Shown here piece by piece: positions 49,003 through 58,974 of a stretch of DNA of 64,000 bases (the stretch's first letter is position 1; every line of letters begins with the position of its first letter). A program made the position numbers and the translations under genes. The notes under the pieces are model-generated. The model searched no databases. It was not told where the DNA came from and saw nothing but the letters and a program-made list of their open reading frames with translations. Source of the DNA: Sphaerotilus sulfidivorans (GTDB lineage: Bacteria; Pseudomonadota; Gammaproteobacteria; Burkholderiales; Burkholderiaceae_C); assembly GCF_013426975.1 (NCBI RefSeq), contig NZ_JACCPY010000002.1, positions 1-64,000 of the forward strand. Reading direction: 5' to 3'.

Positions 49003-49784
49003 CGCTGCCCCTTTCCTTTCCTCCCGTCGCCGAATGCGTGCCGCGCCCCGAGGACGCGGCGGCCGATCGCCAGGCGCTCGACGCGCTGCGCGAGCAGGTG
49101 CTGCAGGCCAATCTGGCGCTGCCGCGCCACGGCCTGGTGCTGTTCACCTGGGGCAATGTCAGCGGCGTCGACCGTGCCCGCGGCTGGATGGCGATCAAGC
49201 CCAGCGGCGTGGCCTACGAGCGGCTGCAGCGAGAGGACATCGTGGTGCTGGCGCTGGCCGACGGCGCGAGGGTGGCCGGCACGCTCAAGCCCTCGTCGGA
49301 CACCGCCACCCATCTGCACCTGTACCGCCAGTGGCCGGGCATCGGCGGCATCGTCCATACCCATTCGACGCACGCGACCGCCTGGGCCCAGGCCGGGCTG
49401 CCGATTCCCGCGCTGGGCACCACCCATGCGGACTATTTCCATGGCGAGGTGCCGTGCTCGCGCCCGCTGCGCCCCGACGAGATCGCCCGTGACTACGAGG
49501 GCGCGACCGGCGAGGTGATCGTCGAGACGCTGGCGGGGCGCGATCCCGCGGCCTGTCCGGGCGTGCTGGTCAGCGAGCACGCGCCCTTCGCCTGGGGCCG
49601 CGACGCCGCCCAGGCGGTGCACCACGCCGCGGTGCTGGAGGAGGTCGCACGCCTGGCGCTCTACACCCGCCAGCTCGACGCCGACCGGCGCCCGATCGGC
49701 ACCGCGCTGCTGGACAAGCACTACCTGCGCAAGCACGGCCCCGGCGCGACCTACGGCCAGCAGCCGCCCGCCGCCCGCACCTGA
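48999..49784 (+). CDS. araD: L-ribulose-5-phosphate 4-epimerase
   Basis: Class II aldolase-fold epimerase of 261 residues giving D-xylulose 5-phosphate. Zinc histidines appear in [10 protein letters not shown] and the later [12 protein letters not shown], with the phosphate site in TWGNVSG and KPSS(D)TATH. An N-terminal extension of about 30 residues is longer than in E. coli AraD (231 residues). Translation is coupled to araB. The gap to araA is 55 nt. Confidence 0.93.
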   Translation: MTLPLSFPPVAECVPRPEDAAADRQALDALREQVLQANLALPRHGLVLFTWGNVSGVDRARGWMAIKPSGVAYERLQREDIVVLALADGARVAGTLKPSSDTATHLHLYRQWPGIGGIVHTHSTHATAWAQAGLPIPALGTTHADYFHGEVPCSRPLRPDEIARDYEGATGEVIVETLAGRDPAACPGVLVSEHAPFAWGRDAAQAVHHAAVLEEVARLALYTRQLDADRRPIGTALLDKHYLRKHGPGATYGQQPPAART

Positions 49785-49839
49785 ACCGGGTTCTCCTCCC
49801 GTTCCTCCTTCCGTCCTGTTCCTTTCCGCTGTCTTCATC

Positions 49840-51339
49840 ATGCCCATCACCGTTCCCGATCTCGACTGCTGGCTTGTCGTCGGCTCCCAGCACCTGTACG
49901 GCCCGAAGACGCTGCAGCAGGTCAGCGCCCATGCCGAGGCCCTGTGCGCCGGCCTGAACGCCAGCGGCGCGCTGCCGCTGCGCCTGGTGCTCAAGCCGGT
50001 GGTCACCGACAGCGACGGCATCCTGGCGCTGTGCCGCCAGGCCGATGCCGATCCGCGCTGCGCCGGCCTGGTCACCTGGATGCACACCTTCTCGCCGGCA
50101 CGCATGTGGATCGCCGGCCTGGCGGCGCTGCGCAAGCCCTTCATGCAGCTGCACACGCAGTTCAACGCCGAGCTGCCGTGGGCGACCATCGACATGCAGT
50201 TCATGAACCTGAACCAGACCGCCCACGGCGGTCGCGAGTTCGGCCACATCGCCGCGCGGCTCAGGCGCCCGCACGAGGTCATCGTCGGCCACTGGAGCGA
50301 AGCCACGCTGCAGCGCCGCCTGGGCGACTGGATGCGCGTGGTCGCCGCGGTGCAGGACAGCCAGCAGCTGAAGGTCGCGCGCTTCGGCGACAACATGCGC
50401 GAGGTCGCGGTCACCGAGGGCGACAAGGTCGAGGCCCAGCTGCGCTTCGGCTATGCGGTCAACGGCCATGCGCTGGGCGATCTGGCCGCGCGCATCGACG
50501 CCATCGACGAGGACCGGGTGCAGGCGCTGCTGCAGGCCTACGAGGCCGACTACGAGCTGGTGCCCGAGGTGCGCGAGGGCGGGGAGCGCCGCGCCCGCCT
50601 GGTCGATGCCGCCCGCATCGAGGCCGGCCTGCGCGACTACCTGCAGCGCGGTGGCTTCGGCGCCTTCACCACCACCTTCGAGAACCTGCACGGCATCCGC
50701 CAGCTGCCGGGCCTGGCGGTGCAGCGCCTGATGGCCGACGGCTACGGCTTCGGCGCCGAGGGCGACTGGAAGACGGCCGCGCTGCTGCGCGCGATCAAGA
50801 TCATGGGCGCCGGCAAGCCGGGCGGCGCGTCCTTCATGGAGGACTACACCTACCACCTGGTGCCGGGCGAGGAGCTGGTGCTGGGCGCGCACATGCTCGA
50901 GGTCTGCCCGAGCATCGCCGGCGCGCAGGACCGCCCGCGCCTGGACGTGCAGCCGCTGTCGATCGGCAAGAAGGACGATCCGGCGCGCCTGATCTTCGCC
51001 GCGGCGCCCGGCCGCGCGATCCACAGCACGCTGATCGACCTCGGCCACCGCTTCCGCCTGATCTGCCACGAGGTCGACGTGGTCGCGCCGCCGCAGGCGC
51101 TGCCGCACCTGCCGGTGGCCCACGCTGTCTACCGGCCGCTGCCCGATCTGGCCCGCGGCACCGAGGCTTGGATCCACGCCGGCGGCGCCCACCACACGGT
51201 GTTCAGCCAGAACGTCTCGATGGACCAGCTGCGCGCCTGGGCCGAGGTCTTCGGCATCGAGTGCGTGCACATCGGCGCCGACACCGACCCGGCGCAGCTC
51301 AAGCAGATGCTGCGCTGGGGCGAGGCGGCCTGGCGCTGA
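49840..51339 (+). CDS. araA: L-arabinose isomerase
   Basis: Manganese-dependent isomerase of 499 residues converting L-arabinose to L-ribulose. [16 protein letters not shown] at the N-terminus, [35 protein letters not shown] and MEDYTYHL are hallmark segments and include the catalytic glutamates. Length equals the E. coli enzyme (500). The last 41 nt overlap the 3' end of the convergent copper ATPase gene. Confidence 0.96.
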   Translation: MPITVPDLDCWLVVGSQHLYGPKTLQQVSAHAEALCAGLNASGALPLRLVLKPVVTDSDGILALCRQADADPRCAGLVTWMHTFSPARMWIAGLAALRKPFMQLHTQFNAELPWATIDMQFMNLNQTAHGGREFGHIAARLRRPHEVIVGHWSEATLQRRLGDWMRVVAAVQDSQQLKVARFGDNMREVAVTEGDKVEAQLRFGYAVNGHALGDLAARIDAIDEDRVQALLQAYEADYELVPEVREGGERRARLVDAARIEAGLRDYLQRGGFGAFTTTFENLHGIRQLPGLAVQRLMADGYGFGAEGDWKTAALLRAIKIMGAGKPGGASFMEDYTYHLVPGEELVLGAHMLEVCPSIAGAQDRPRLDVQPLSIGKKDDPARLIFAAAPGRAIHSTLIDLGHRFRLICHEVDVVAPPQALPHLPVAHAVYRPLPDLARGTEAWIHAGGAHHTVFSQNVSMDQLRAWAEVFGIECVHIGADTDPAQLKQMLRWGEAAWR

Positions 51340-53560
51340 GCGCAACCGGCCGCCAGCGCGACAGCAGCAGCGCGTTGCTGATGACGCTGACGCTGCTGGC
51401 GGCCATCGCCGCGCCGGCCACCACCGGGCTCAGCAGCCCGGCCGCCGCCAGCGGAATGCCGACGATGTTGTAGATGAAGGCCCAGAACAGGTTCTGGCGG
51501 ATCTTGCGGGTGGTGCGCCGCGAGATGTCGATCGCGTCGGCCACCGCGCCGGGGTCGCCGCGCATCAGCGTGATGCCGGCCGCATGCATCGCCACGTCGG
51601 TGCCGGTGCCGTCGCTGTGGGTGATTGCCAGGCCGACGTCGGCCGCGGCCAGCGCCGGCGCGTCGTTCAGGCCGTCGCCGACCATCGCCACCTTCCGGCC
51701 GTCCTCGCGCAGGGCCTGGATCACCCCGGCCTTGTCGCCGGGCAGCACCTCGGCGCGCACCTCGTCGATGCCCAGCAGCCGGCCGGCGGCCTCGACCGCG
51801 CTGCGGTTGTCGCCGCTCACCAGCAGCGTGCGCAGGCCCATCGCGCGCAGCCGGCCGATGGCCTCGACGGCGCCGGGCTTGAGCGTGTCGCCGAAGGCCA
51901 GCGCGCCGAGCAGGCGCGGCGGGCCGTCCGGCATGATCTCGGCCAGCCAGGACAGCGTGCGGCCCTCGCCCAGCCAGGCCCGGGCCTGCGCATGCAGCGG
52001 CGCGGTGGCGACGCCGAGCTCGTCCATCCAGCGCTGGCTGCCCAGCCGCAGCGCGCGGCCCTCGACCGTGCCGGAGACGCCGCGACCGGGCTCGGCGCGC
52101 AGATCGGCCGCGGCGGTCACGGTGTCGGCGGCCGAGGCCTGCGCCCGGGCCGCCTCGTTCACCGCGCGCGCCAGCGGATGCTCGCTACCCGACTGCAGTG
52201 CCGCGGCCAGGCGCAGCGCCTCGCGCTCGCTCAGGCCGGGCGCGGCCGCCAGGCCGGTCAGCGAGGGCTTGCCCGCCGTCAGCGTGCCGGTCTTGTCGAA
52301 GGCGACGACCCGCACCGCCTGCGCCACCTCCAGCGCCTGCGCGTCCTTGATCAGGATGCCGTGGCGCGCCGCCGCGCCGGTGCCGACCATGATCGCCGCC
52401 GGCGTGGCCAGACCGAGCGCGCAGGGGCAGGCGATCACCAGCACCGCCACCGCGCGCAGCAGGGCGGCCTCCCAGTCGCCGCCGATCAGGCCCCAGCCCA
52501 GCAGCGTCAGCAGCGCCAGCACGATCACCACCGGAACGAAGACCGCGCTGACCTGATCGACCAGGCGCTGGATCGGCGCCTTCTTCGCCTGCGCCGACTC
52601 GACCAGCCGCACGATGCGCGCCAGCGTGGTCTCGGCGCCCGTCGCCAGCGTGCGCACCACCAGCCGGCCCTCGCCGTTGACCGCGCCGCCGGTGACGCGC
52701 TGGCCGGGCTCGCGCGCCACCGGCAGGCTCTCGCCGGTCAGCAGCGATTCGTCCAGATGGCTGGCGCCCTCGACGATCTCGCCGTCGACCGGCACCCGCT
52801 CGCCCGGCCGGATCACCACCCGGTCGCCGACACGCACCCGCGCCAGCGGCCGCTCCTGCTCGGAGCCGTCGGGCGCGATCACCCGCGCGGTCTCCGGCGC
52901 GAGCGCCCGCAGCGCGCGGATCGCCTCGACGGTGCGGTGCTTGGCGCGCGATTCCAGCCACTTGCCCAGCATCACCAGCGTGATGACGACGGCCGCGCTC
53001 TCGAAGTAGAGATGGTGGCCGTGGCCCGTCATCAGCAGCCACATCGATAGCGCATAGGCCGCGCTGGTGCCCAGCGCGACCAGCAGGTCCATGTTGCCGC
53101 TGCCGGCACGCAGCGCATGCCAGCCGGCACGGTAGAAGCGCGCGCCCAGCCAGAACTGCACCGGCGTGGCCAGCAGCCACTGCCAGCCGCCGGGCAGCAT
53201 CGCCTGCACGCCGAAGGGCTCGAGCAGCATCGGCGCCACCAGCGGCAGCGACAGCAGCGCCGCCAGCAGCACCCGCCGGCCTTCGTCCAGGAGCGGCTCG
53301 CGCGGCGCATCGGTGCCGGCCGGCGCGTCGGTCGCGGCCTCGTCGGGCACGTCGAAGCCGGTGCGTCGGATCGCCGCGGCCAGCGTCTCGCGCGCCACCG
53401 GCTCGCGGGTGTGCACGGTGGCCTGCTCGGTGGCCAGGTTGACCTCGGCCTCGGTCACGCCGGGCACCTTCTTCAGGGCCTTTTCAACGCGGGCCACGCA
53501 GGAGGCGCAGGTCATGCCGTCGATCGGCAGGGTGAATTCGGTCTGGGGGCGGGCTTGCAT
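51299..53560 (-). CDS. copA: Copper-exporting P1B-type ATPase
   Basis: Heavy-metal ATPase of 753 residues. One N-terminal metal-binding domain (GMTCASC, residues 15-21) precedes eight membrane helices. The ion path has CPC in [13 protein letters not shown] in [11 protein letters not shown] and the [15 protein letters not shown] helix, the Cu(I) set. The phosphorylation aspartate is D422 in [15 protein letters not shown] and GDGLND complete the catalytic core. It would export Cu(I) to the periplasm. The start at 53560 is preferred over ATG 53602, which lies inside an inverted repeat. No cueR or copZ is adjacent, and no CueR-like operator was found. Confidence 0.93.
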   Translation of the reverse strand: MQARPQTEFTLPIDGMTCASCVARVEKALKKVPGVTEAEVNLATEQATVHTREPVARETLAAAIRRTGFDVPDEAATDAPAGTDAPREPLLDEGRRVLLAALLSLPLVAPMLLEPFGVQAMLPGGWQWLLATPVQFWLGARFYRAGWHALRAGSGNMDLLVALGTSAAYALSMWLLMTGHGHHLYFESAAVVITLVMLGKWLESRAKHRTVEAIRALRALAPETARVIAPDGSEQERPLARVRVGDRVVIRPGERVPVDGEIVEGASHLDESLLTGESLPVAREPGQRVTGGAVNGEGRLVVRTLATGAETTLARIVRLVESAQAKKAPIQRLVDQVSAVFVPVVIVLALLTLLGWGLIGGDWEAALLRAVAVLVIACPCALGLATPAAIMVGTGAAARHGILIKDAQALEVAQAVRVVAFDKTGTLTAGKPSLTGLAAAPGLSEREALRLAAALQSGSEHPLARAVNEAARAQASAADTVTAAADLRAEPGRGVSGTVEGRALRLGSQRWMDELGVATAPLHAQARAWLGEGRTLSWLAEIMPDGPPRLLGALAFGDTLKPGAVEAIGRLRAMGLRTLLVSGDNRSAVEAAGRLLGIDEVRAEVLPGDKAGVIQALREDGRKVAMVGDGLNDAPALAAADVGLAITHSDGTGTDVAMHAAGITLMRGDPGAVADAIDISRRTTRKIRQNLFWAFIYNIVGIPLAAAGLLSPVVAGAAMAASSVSVISNALLLSRWRPVALSARPPRPSAASA

Positions 53561-53592
53561 CGTCGTGACTGTGCCTGGGTGCGATCCAGGGT

Positions 53593-53610
53593 GATTGAGC
53601 ATTGTCAATC
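53593..53610. promoter_or_regulatory. Inverted repeat upstream of copA
   Basis: GATTGA-GCATTG-TCAATC is a perfect 6-6-6 inverted repeat, 33 nt upstream of the copA start. Its right half, read on the minus strand, contains TTGACA, a consensus -35 box for copA, but no good -10 box follows at 16-20 nt. The rest of the 245-nt spacer (53561-53805) shows no other clear signal for copA or flhB. Confidence 0.45.
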
Positions 53611-53805
53611 TGCCCTGGCCTGAATGAGGCGGGCTTTCGGCCATCTTTTCGATTCTGCGCCTTCGGGTCGGGCGTGGCAGGGCCGGATCTTGCCGGCTCC
53701 GGGCGTGAATACCTGTCGCTTCGGGGTGCTTATCGGCCTCAAGCCGCTCGGTGGCGTCGCAAGAATGGCGAATCCTCATCCTCCGACCCTGCCCCCTCCC
53801 GCACG

Positions 53806-54984
53806 ATGTCCGACGGCTCGCAAGACAAGCAGCTACCCGCCACACCCAAGCGGCTGGAGAAGGCGCGCAAGGAAGGCCAGATTCCGCGCTCGCGCGATCT
53901 CGGCCATCTGGCGGTGGTCGCGGCGGCGCTGGGCGTGATCGCCGCGACCATCGGGCCGGTCACCGAGCGGCTGCGCGACCTGATGGCCGCGGCGCTGCGC
54001 TTCGACGTGGTCACGCTGAAGTCTCCGGAGCGCATGCTCGAGCGCCTGCACGACATGGGCCTGTCGGTGCTGCCGATCGTGGTGATCTTCGGTCTGGTGA
54101 CCGCGCTGGCGGCGCTGGCCGCGGCGGTGGGCTCCGGCGGCTGGGTGTTCACCGGCAAGGTGCTCGAGCCGAAGTTCAGCAAGATCAACCCGATCTCCGG
54201 CCTGGGGCGCATCGTCTCCAAGGCCCAGATCGGCGACATGCTCAAGGCCTGCCTGCTGGCGCTGGTGCTGGGCATCGTCGGTGCCTCCTATCTATGGACG
54301 CACCACGAGGACTTCGTGCGGCTGCAGTCGGGCGGCGGGCTGGCCCAGGGCTTCGCCGACGCCGGCGAGCTGCTGGTGTCCGGCCTGTGGCTGCTGGTGC
54401 TGGTGCTGGCGCTGTTCGCGGTGGTCGACGTGCCGCTGCAGCGCTTCCTGCATGCCTCCCGGCTGAAGATGAGCCATCAGGAGGTCAAGGAGGAGTTCAA
54501 GCAGCAGGAGGGCAACCAGGAGGTCAAGGGCCGCATCAAGGCGCGCATGCGCGAGGTCTCGCGGCGGCGCATGATGGCCGCGGTGCCCCAGGCCGATCTG
54601 GTGGTGATGAACCCGACCCACTATGCGGTGGCACTGAAGTACGACCCCGACGGTCCCGGTGCACCCCGGGTGGTGGCCAAGGGCACCGACGATCTGGCCA
54701 TGCGCATTCGCGACGTGGCGGGCAGCGCCAAGGTGCCGGTGCTGCAGGCGCCGCCGCTGGCGCGGGCGCTCTACGCCACCACCGAGCTTGACCACGAGAT
54801 CCCGATGCCGCTGTACAGCGCGGTGGCCCAGGTGCTCGCCCATGTCTACCGGCTGCGCGAGGCGATGGCCGGCCGCGCTCCCTATCCCGGCTCGCTCGAG
54901 GACATCGCGGTGCCTCCCGAGCTCGATCCCGCCGATCCCCGGCATTCTCCGAGGGCCGCCCGCCGAGGCGTCGCCACCCCATGA
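53806..54984 (+). CDS. flhB: Flagellar export apparatus protein FlhB
   Basis: Substrate-specificity switch of the flagellar type III export gate, 392 residues. Four membrane helices occupy about 30-215, and the cytoplasmic domain carries the self-cleavage site NPTH (269-272) in [11 protein letters not shown]. The N-terminal [18 protein letters not shown] is typical. The C-terminal tail after about 350 is longer and Pro/Arg-rich. The stop overlaps the flhA start (ATGA). No sigma28 or sigma54 promoter with proper spacing was found upstream. Confidence 0.96.
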   Translation: MSDGSQDKQLPATPKRLEKARKEGQIPRSRDLGHLAVVAAALGVIAATIGPVTERLRDLMAAALRFDVVTLKSPERMLERLHDMGLSVLPIVVIFGLVTALAALAAAVGSGGWVFTGKVLEPKFSKINPISGLGRIVSKAQIGDMLKACLLALVLGIVGASYLWTHHEDFVRLQSGGGLAQGFADAGELLVSGLWLLVLVLALFAVVDVPLQRFLHASRLKMSHQEVKEEFKQQEGNQEVKGRIKARMREVSRRRMMAAVPQADLVVMNPTHYAVALKYDPDGPGAPRVVAKGTDDLAMRIRDVAGSAKVPVLQAPPLARALYATTELDHEIPMPLYSAVAQVLAHVYRLREAMAGRAPYPGSLEDIAVPPELDPADPRHSPRAARRGVATP

Positions 54985-57083
54985 ACGCCCAGATCCTCCA
55001 GCTCAAGCGCCTGTTCGGGGCGCCGGACGCCGCCCTGCTCAGCGGGCTGGCCGCGCCGCTGCTCATCATCATGGTGCTGATGATGATGGTCCTGCCGCTG
55101 CCGCCGCTGCTGCTGGACCTGCTGTTCACCTTCAACATCGCCACCGCGCTGATGGTGATGGTGGTGGCGTCCTACATGGTGCGGCCGCTGGACTTCGCGG
55201 CCTTTCCCGCGGTGCTGCTGCTGACGACGCTGCTGCGGCTGTCGCTGAACGTGGCCTCGAGCCGCGTCGTGCTGATGGAGGGCCACAACGGCCCCGGCGC
55301 GGCCGGCGCGGTCATCGAGGCCTTCGGGCATTTCCTGATCGGCGGCAACTTCGCGGTCGGCCTGATCGTGTTCGCGATCCTGGTGGTGATCAACTTCATC
55401 GTCGTCACCAAGGGCGCCGAGCGCATCGCCGAGGTCGGTGCGCGCTTCACGCTGGATGCCATGCCCGGCAAGCAGATGGCGATCGATGCCGATCTGGGCG
55501 CCGGCCTGATCGACGAGAAGGAGGCCAAGCGTCGCCGGCTGGAGGTCGGCAACGAGGCGGAGTTCTTCGGCTCGATGGACGGTGCCTCCAAGTTCGTGCG
55601 CGGCGACGCGATCGCCGGCATCCTGATCCTGTTCATCAACATCATCGGCGGCTTCGTCATCGGCGTGGCCCAGCACGGCCTCAGCGCCTCGCAGGCGGCC
55701 AACTCCTACATCATCCTGGCGGTGGGCGACGCGCTGGTGGCGCAGATTCCCGGTCTGCTGATCTCGGTGGCCGCGGCGATGGTGGTCTCGCGGGTCGGCA
55801 AGGAAGAGGCGGTCGGCTCGCAGATCGCCGGGCAGATGTTCCGCTCGCCGCAGTCGGTGGGCATGGTGGCGGCGGTCATCGGCCTGCTGGGGCTGGTGCC
55901 GGGCATGCCGCATCTGGTCTTCCTGGGCAGCGCCGCCGGCCTGGGCTGGCTGGCGCATCACCTGGCGCGCAAGGCCGAGCGCAAGGCGGCCGAGCCGAGC
56001 GAGGCCGAAGTGGCCGCCCAGGCCCGTCCGCAGCCGGGCGAGGAGGCCAGCTGGGACGACCTGCAGCCGGTCGACGCGCTGGGCATGGAGGTCGGCTACC
56101 GGCTGATCGCGCTGGTCGACAAGGAGCGCGGCGGCGACCTGCTCGCGCGCATCCGCGGCGTGCGGCGCAAGTTCGCGCAGGAGGTCGGCTTCCTGCCGCC
56201 GGTGGTGCATGTGCGCGACAACCTCGAGCTCAAGCCCAGCATGTACCGCCTGACGCTGCGCGGCGCGGTCATCGGCGAGGGCGAGGCCTATCCGGGCATG
56301 TTCCTGGCGATCAATCCGGGCCATGTGCAGATCCCGCTGAACGGCCAGAGCGGCACCGATCCGGCCTTCGGGCTGCCGGCGATCTGGATCGACGAGCGTC
56401 AGCGCGAAACAGCCCAAATGGCTGGATACACGGTTGTTGATTGCTCGACCGTGGTGGCGACCCATCTTTCACACTTGATGCAACAACACGCAGCCCGCTT
56501 GCTGGGCCGCGCCGAGACCCAGGCTCTGGTCGATCATGTGACCAAGCTGGCCCCGAAACTCATCGAAGACGTGGTTCCCAAGATGATCGGCATCGCTCCA
56601 CTGCAGAAGATCCTCCAGATGCTGCTGGAGGAGGGCGTCCACATCCGGGACATGCGCTCGATCATCGAGACCCTGGCCGAGCACGCCTCCGCCGGCGTGA
56701 CCGACCCGCACGAGCTGACGCGCCGGCTGCGCGTGGCGCTGGCGCCGGCGGTGGTGCAGCAGATCTACGGCACGGTGCGCGAGCTCGACGTGATCGCGCT
56801 GGAGCCCGAACTCGAGCGGCTGCTGACACAGGCGCTGATCTCGGCCAACGGCCCGGCGCTGGATCCTGGTGTTGCCGAGCAGCTGACTCGCGGCGCGATC
56901 GACGCCGCCCGTCGTCAGGAGGATCTGGGCCAGCCCGCCTGCCTGCTGGTGCCTGACCCGCTGCGGCCGTCGCTGGCGCGGCTGCTGCGCCGTGCGGCGC
57001 CCCGGCTGAAGGTGCTGGCGCACAGCGAGATCCCTGATACCCACTCGATCCGCATCGGTTCGATCATTGGAGCCCACTCATGA
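54981..57083 (+). CDS. flhA: Flagellar export apparatus protein FlhA
   Basis: Largest export-gate protein, 700 residues: eight membrane helices in the first 320 residues with the FHIPEP-family core (FPAVLLLTTLLRLSLNVASSR, GAERIAEVGARFTLDAMPGKQMAIDADL), then the cytoplasmic ring domain from about 350 that docks chaperone-substrate complexes. The stretch at about 56405-56510 uses AT-richer codons than its surroundings (for example ACA, CAA, GGA, GTT), although the protein there (RETAQMAGYTVVD) is conserved. The stop overlaps the flhF start (ATGA). Confidence 0.97.
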   Translation: MNAQILQLKRLFGAPDAALLSGLAAPLLIIMVLMMMVLPLPPLLLDLLFTFNIATALMVMVVASYMVRPLDFAAFPAVLLLTTLLRLSLNVASSRVVLMEGHNGPGAAGAVIEAFGHFLIGGNFAVGLIVFAILVVINFIVVTKGAERIAEVGARFTLDAMPGKQMAIDADLGAGLIDEKEAKRRRLEVGNEAEFFGSMDGASKFVRGDAIAGILILFINIIGGFVIGVAQHGLSASQAANSYIILAVGDALVAQIPGLLISVAAAMVVSRVGKEEAVGSQIAGQMFRSPQSVGMVAAVIGLLGLVPGMPHLVFLGSAAGLGWLAHHLARKAERKAAEPSEAEVAAQARPQPGEEASWDDLQPVDALGMEVGYRLIALVDKERGGDLLARIRGVRRKFAQEVGFLPPVVHVRDNLELKPSMYRLTLRGAVIGEGEAYPGMFLAINPGHVQIPLNGQSGTDPAFGLPAIWIDERQRETAQMAGYTVVDCSTVVATHLSHLMQQHAARLLGRAETQALVDHVTKLAPKLIEDVVPKMIGIAPLQKILQMLLEEGVHIRDMRSIIETLAEHASAGVTDPHELTRRLRVALAPAVVQQIYGTVRELDVIALEPELERLLTQALISANGPALDPGVAEQLTRGAIDAARRQEDLGQPACLLVPDPLRPSLARLLRRAAPRLKVLAHSEIPDTHSIRIGSIIGAHS

Positions 57084-58942
57084 ATGTGAAGCGCTTTTTC
57101 GGGCGCAACTCGCGCGAGGCGATGCAGAAGGTTCGTCAGGCCTTCGGCGACAACGCGGTCGTGCTGTCGACCAAGCCCAGCAGCTCCGGCATCGAGATCG
57201 TGGCGATGCCGGCCGAGAGCATCGATGCGATCGAGCGCTTCGAGTCCGGCCCGGCCGCCCAGGCCGACGAGCGCTTCGAGGATGATCTGCACGAGGCCGA
57301 GCCGATGCCCGACAGCTTCGATGCGGCGCCGACCGATGCCAGCGCGCAGGTCCAGGAAGATGTCGGCACGCTGGCGATGAGCACGCTGTCCTTCCAGGAC
57401 TATGTGCGCGAGCGCATGCTGAAGAAGCGCCAGGCCGAGATGAAGTCCCGCAGCGATGGCGACGATGATCTGGCCGCACCCGGCACATCCGCTTCGGGCT
57501 CTGTCATGCAGGCGCAGGCGGCATCGGGCGGCCAGTCACGGCCGATGCCCGCACCGACGCGGGCCGGCGAGAGCCGCCGCGATTCCGGTGCTGGCAGCGC
57601 GCGGGCTGGCGAGAGCACCATGCCGGGCATGCAGCCGCCCCCGGCCACCTATGCCGACTGGATGCGCCAGCAGGAGCGCGACGAGGCGGCCGCCGCCGCT
57701 GCGGCTGCTGCCGCGACGACCGAAGAGCGCTCCTATCCGCCGGTCATGAGCCTGCATGACGACGAGCAGTTGTCCACCTCGGATGGCGATCTGTACGACA
57801 GCACCCTGATGCCGCGCCTGGACGTGCCGGCGCATTCGGCGGCGATGAACAACCCGGCGCCGGTGCGCTCCGCCGCGGGCCCGCGGGGCATCGATCCGGC
57901 CGATTCGATCCTGCCCTCGTCGATGGAGATGCTCAACGAGATCCGTGCCATGAAGGGCATGATCGAGGAGCGCTTCAACACGATGGCCTTCATGGACCGG
58001 CTCAACAACAGCCCGCGCCATGCCCAGCTCACCACCCGGCTGCTCGATGCCGGCTTCTCTCCCGGCCTGATCCGCAAGCTCTGCGACAGCCTGAGCGAGG
58101 ACGTGACCGACGAGATGGTCTGGGCCGCCGACGTGCTGCAGCGCAATGTGCTGACCGGCGAGAACGAGCCCGACATCGAGGACCAGGGCGGCGTCTACGC
58201 GATGATCGGCTCGACCGGCGTCGGCAAGACCACCTCGACCGCCAAGCTGGCGACCTCCTTCGCGACCCGCCATGGCGCGGCCAATCTCGGCCTGATCACG
58301 CTTGACGCCTACCGGGTCGGCGCGCACGAGCAGCTGCGTGCCTATGGCCGCATTCTCGGCGTGCCGGTGCACACCGCGCATGACCGCGCGGCGCTGGAGG
58401 ATCTGCTCGACCTGCTGTCGGGCAAGAAGATGGTGCTGATCGACACCGCGGGCCTGGCACAGCGCGACGCGCGCACCCGCGACCTGCTCGACATGCTCTC
58501 GCACCGCAGCATCAAGCGGCTGCTGGTGGTGAACGCCGCGCAGCAGGGCGAGACCATCGAGGATGTGCTCAATGCCTACTCCGCCAACCAGGCGCGCGGC
58601 ATCATCCTGTCCAAGCTCGACGAGGCGGTGAAGCTCGGCCCGGCGCTCGACGCGCTGATCCGCCAGCATCTGAAGGTGGTGGCGATCTCGAACGGCCAGC
58701 GTGTTCCCGAGGACTGGCACCGCCTCAGCGCCCAGGCGCTGGTGAACCGGGCGCTGCGCAGCGGCGGACCCCAGGCCTGGCGCCTGAACACCGGCGACGT
58801 CAACCTGATCTTCTCCCGGCCCGCCTCGGCCGCGACCGAGCCTGCACCGGCCGTCAAGCCGGCGGCTTCGGCCGCTGCGAATGCATCGGCCCCTCCTGCA
58901 CGTCGCCAGCCGTCTGCGGCTGTCCGTGACCTGGGCGCCTGA
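57080..58942 (+). CDS. flhF: Flagellar SRP-like GTPase FlhF
   Basis: SRP-family GTPase that sets flagellar position and number. The basic N-terminal segment (MNVKRFFGRNSREAMQKVRQAFG) is followed by a long low-complexity linker (about 45-290, with a run of nine or more Ala near 215), then the N and G domains. The P-loop is GSTGVGKTT (about 377-385); DAYRVGAHEQL, DTAGLAQRD and SKLDEA are the other GTPase motifs. At 620 residues it is much longer than typical FlhF (about 370-500) because of the linker. Its GTPase is normally stimulated by the N-terminal helix of FlhG; see the next gene. Confidence 0.95.
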   Translation: MNVKRFFGRNSREAMQKVRQAFGDNAVVLSTKPSSSGIEIVAMPAESIDAIERFESGPAAQADERFEDDLHEAEPMPDSFDAAPTDASAQVQEDVGTLAMSTLSFQDYVRERMLKKRQAEMKSRSDGDDDLAAPGTSASGSVMQAQAASGGQSRPMPAPTRAGESRRDSGAGSARAGESTMPGMQPPPATYADWMRQQERDEAAAAAAAAAATTEERSYPPVMSLHDDEQLSTSDGDLYDSTLMPRLDVPAHSAAMNNPAPVRSAAGPRGIDPADSILPSSMEMLNEIRAMKGMIEERFNTMAFMDRLNNSPRHAQLTTRLLDAGFSPGLIRKLCDSLSEDVTDEMVWAADVLQRNVLTGENEPDIEDQGGVYAMIGSTGVGKTTSTAKLATSFATRHGAANLGLITLDAYRVGAHEQLRAYGRILGVPVHTAHDRAALEDLLDLLSGKKMVLIDTAGLAQRDARTRDLLDMLSHRSIKRLLVVNAAQQGETIEDVLNAYSANQARGIILSKLDEAVKLGPALDALIRQHLKVVAISNGQRVPEDWHRLSAQALVNRALRSGGPQAWRLNTGDVNLIFSRPASAATEPAPAVKPAASAAANASAPPARRQPSAAVRDLGA

Positions 58943-58974
58943 GCGGCCCGCCCCAGACCGCAACGGAGCACGCG

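Noticed and set aside
53730-53737. GCCGATAA on the minus strand, identical to the sigma28 -10 box
   Set aside because: No TAAA-type -35 box lies 15 nt upstream, and the orientation points away from flhB toward copA.
53561-53805. CueR-type operator for copA
   Set aside because: No CCTTCC-N7-GGAAGG-like dyad is present; only the GATTGA/TCAATC inverted repeat was found.
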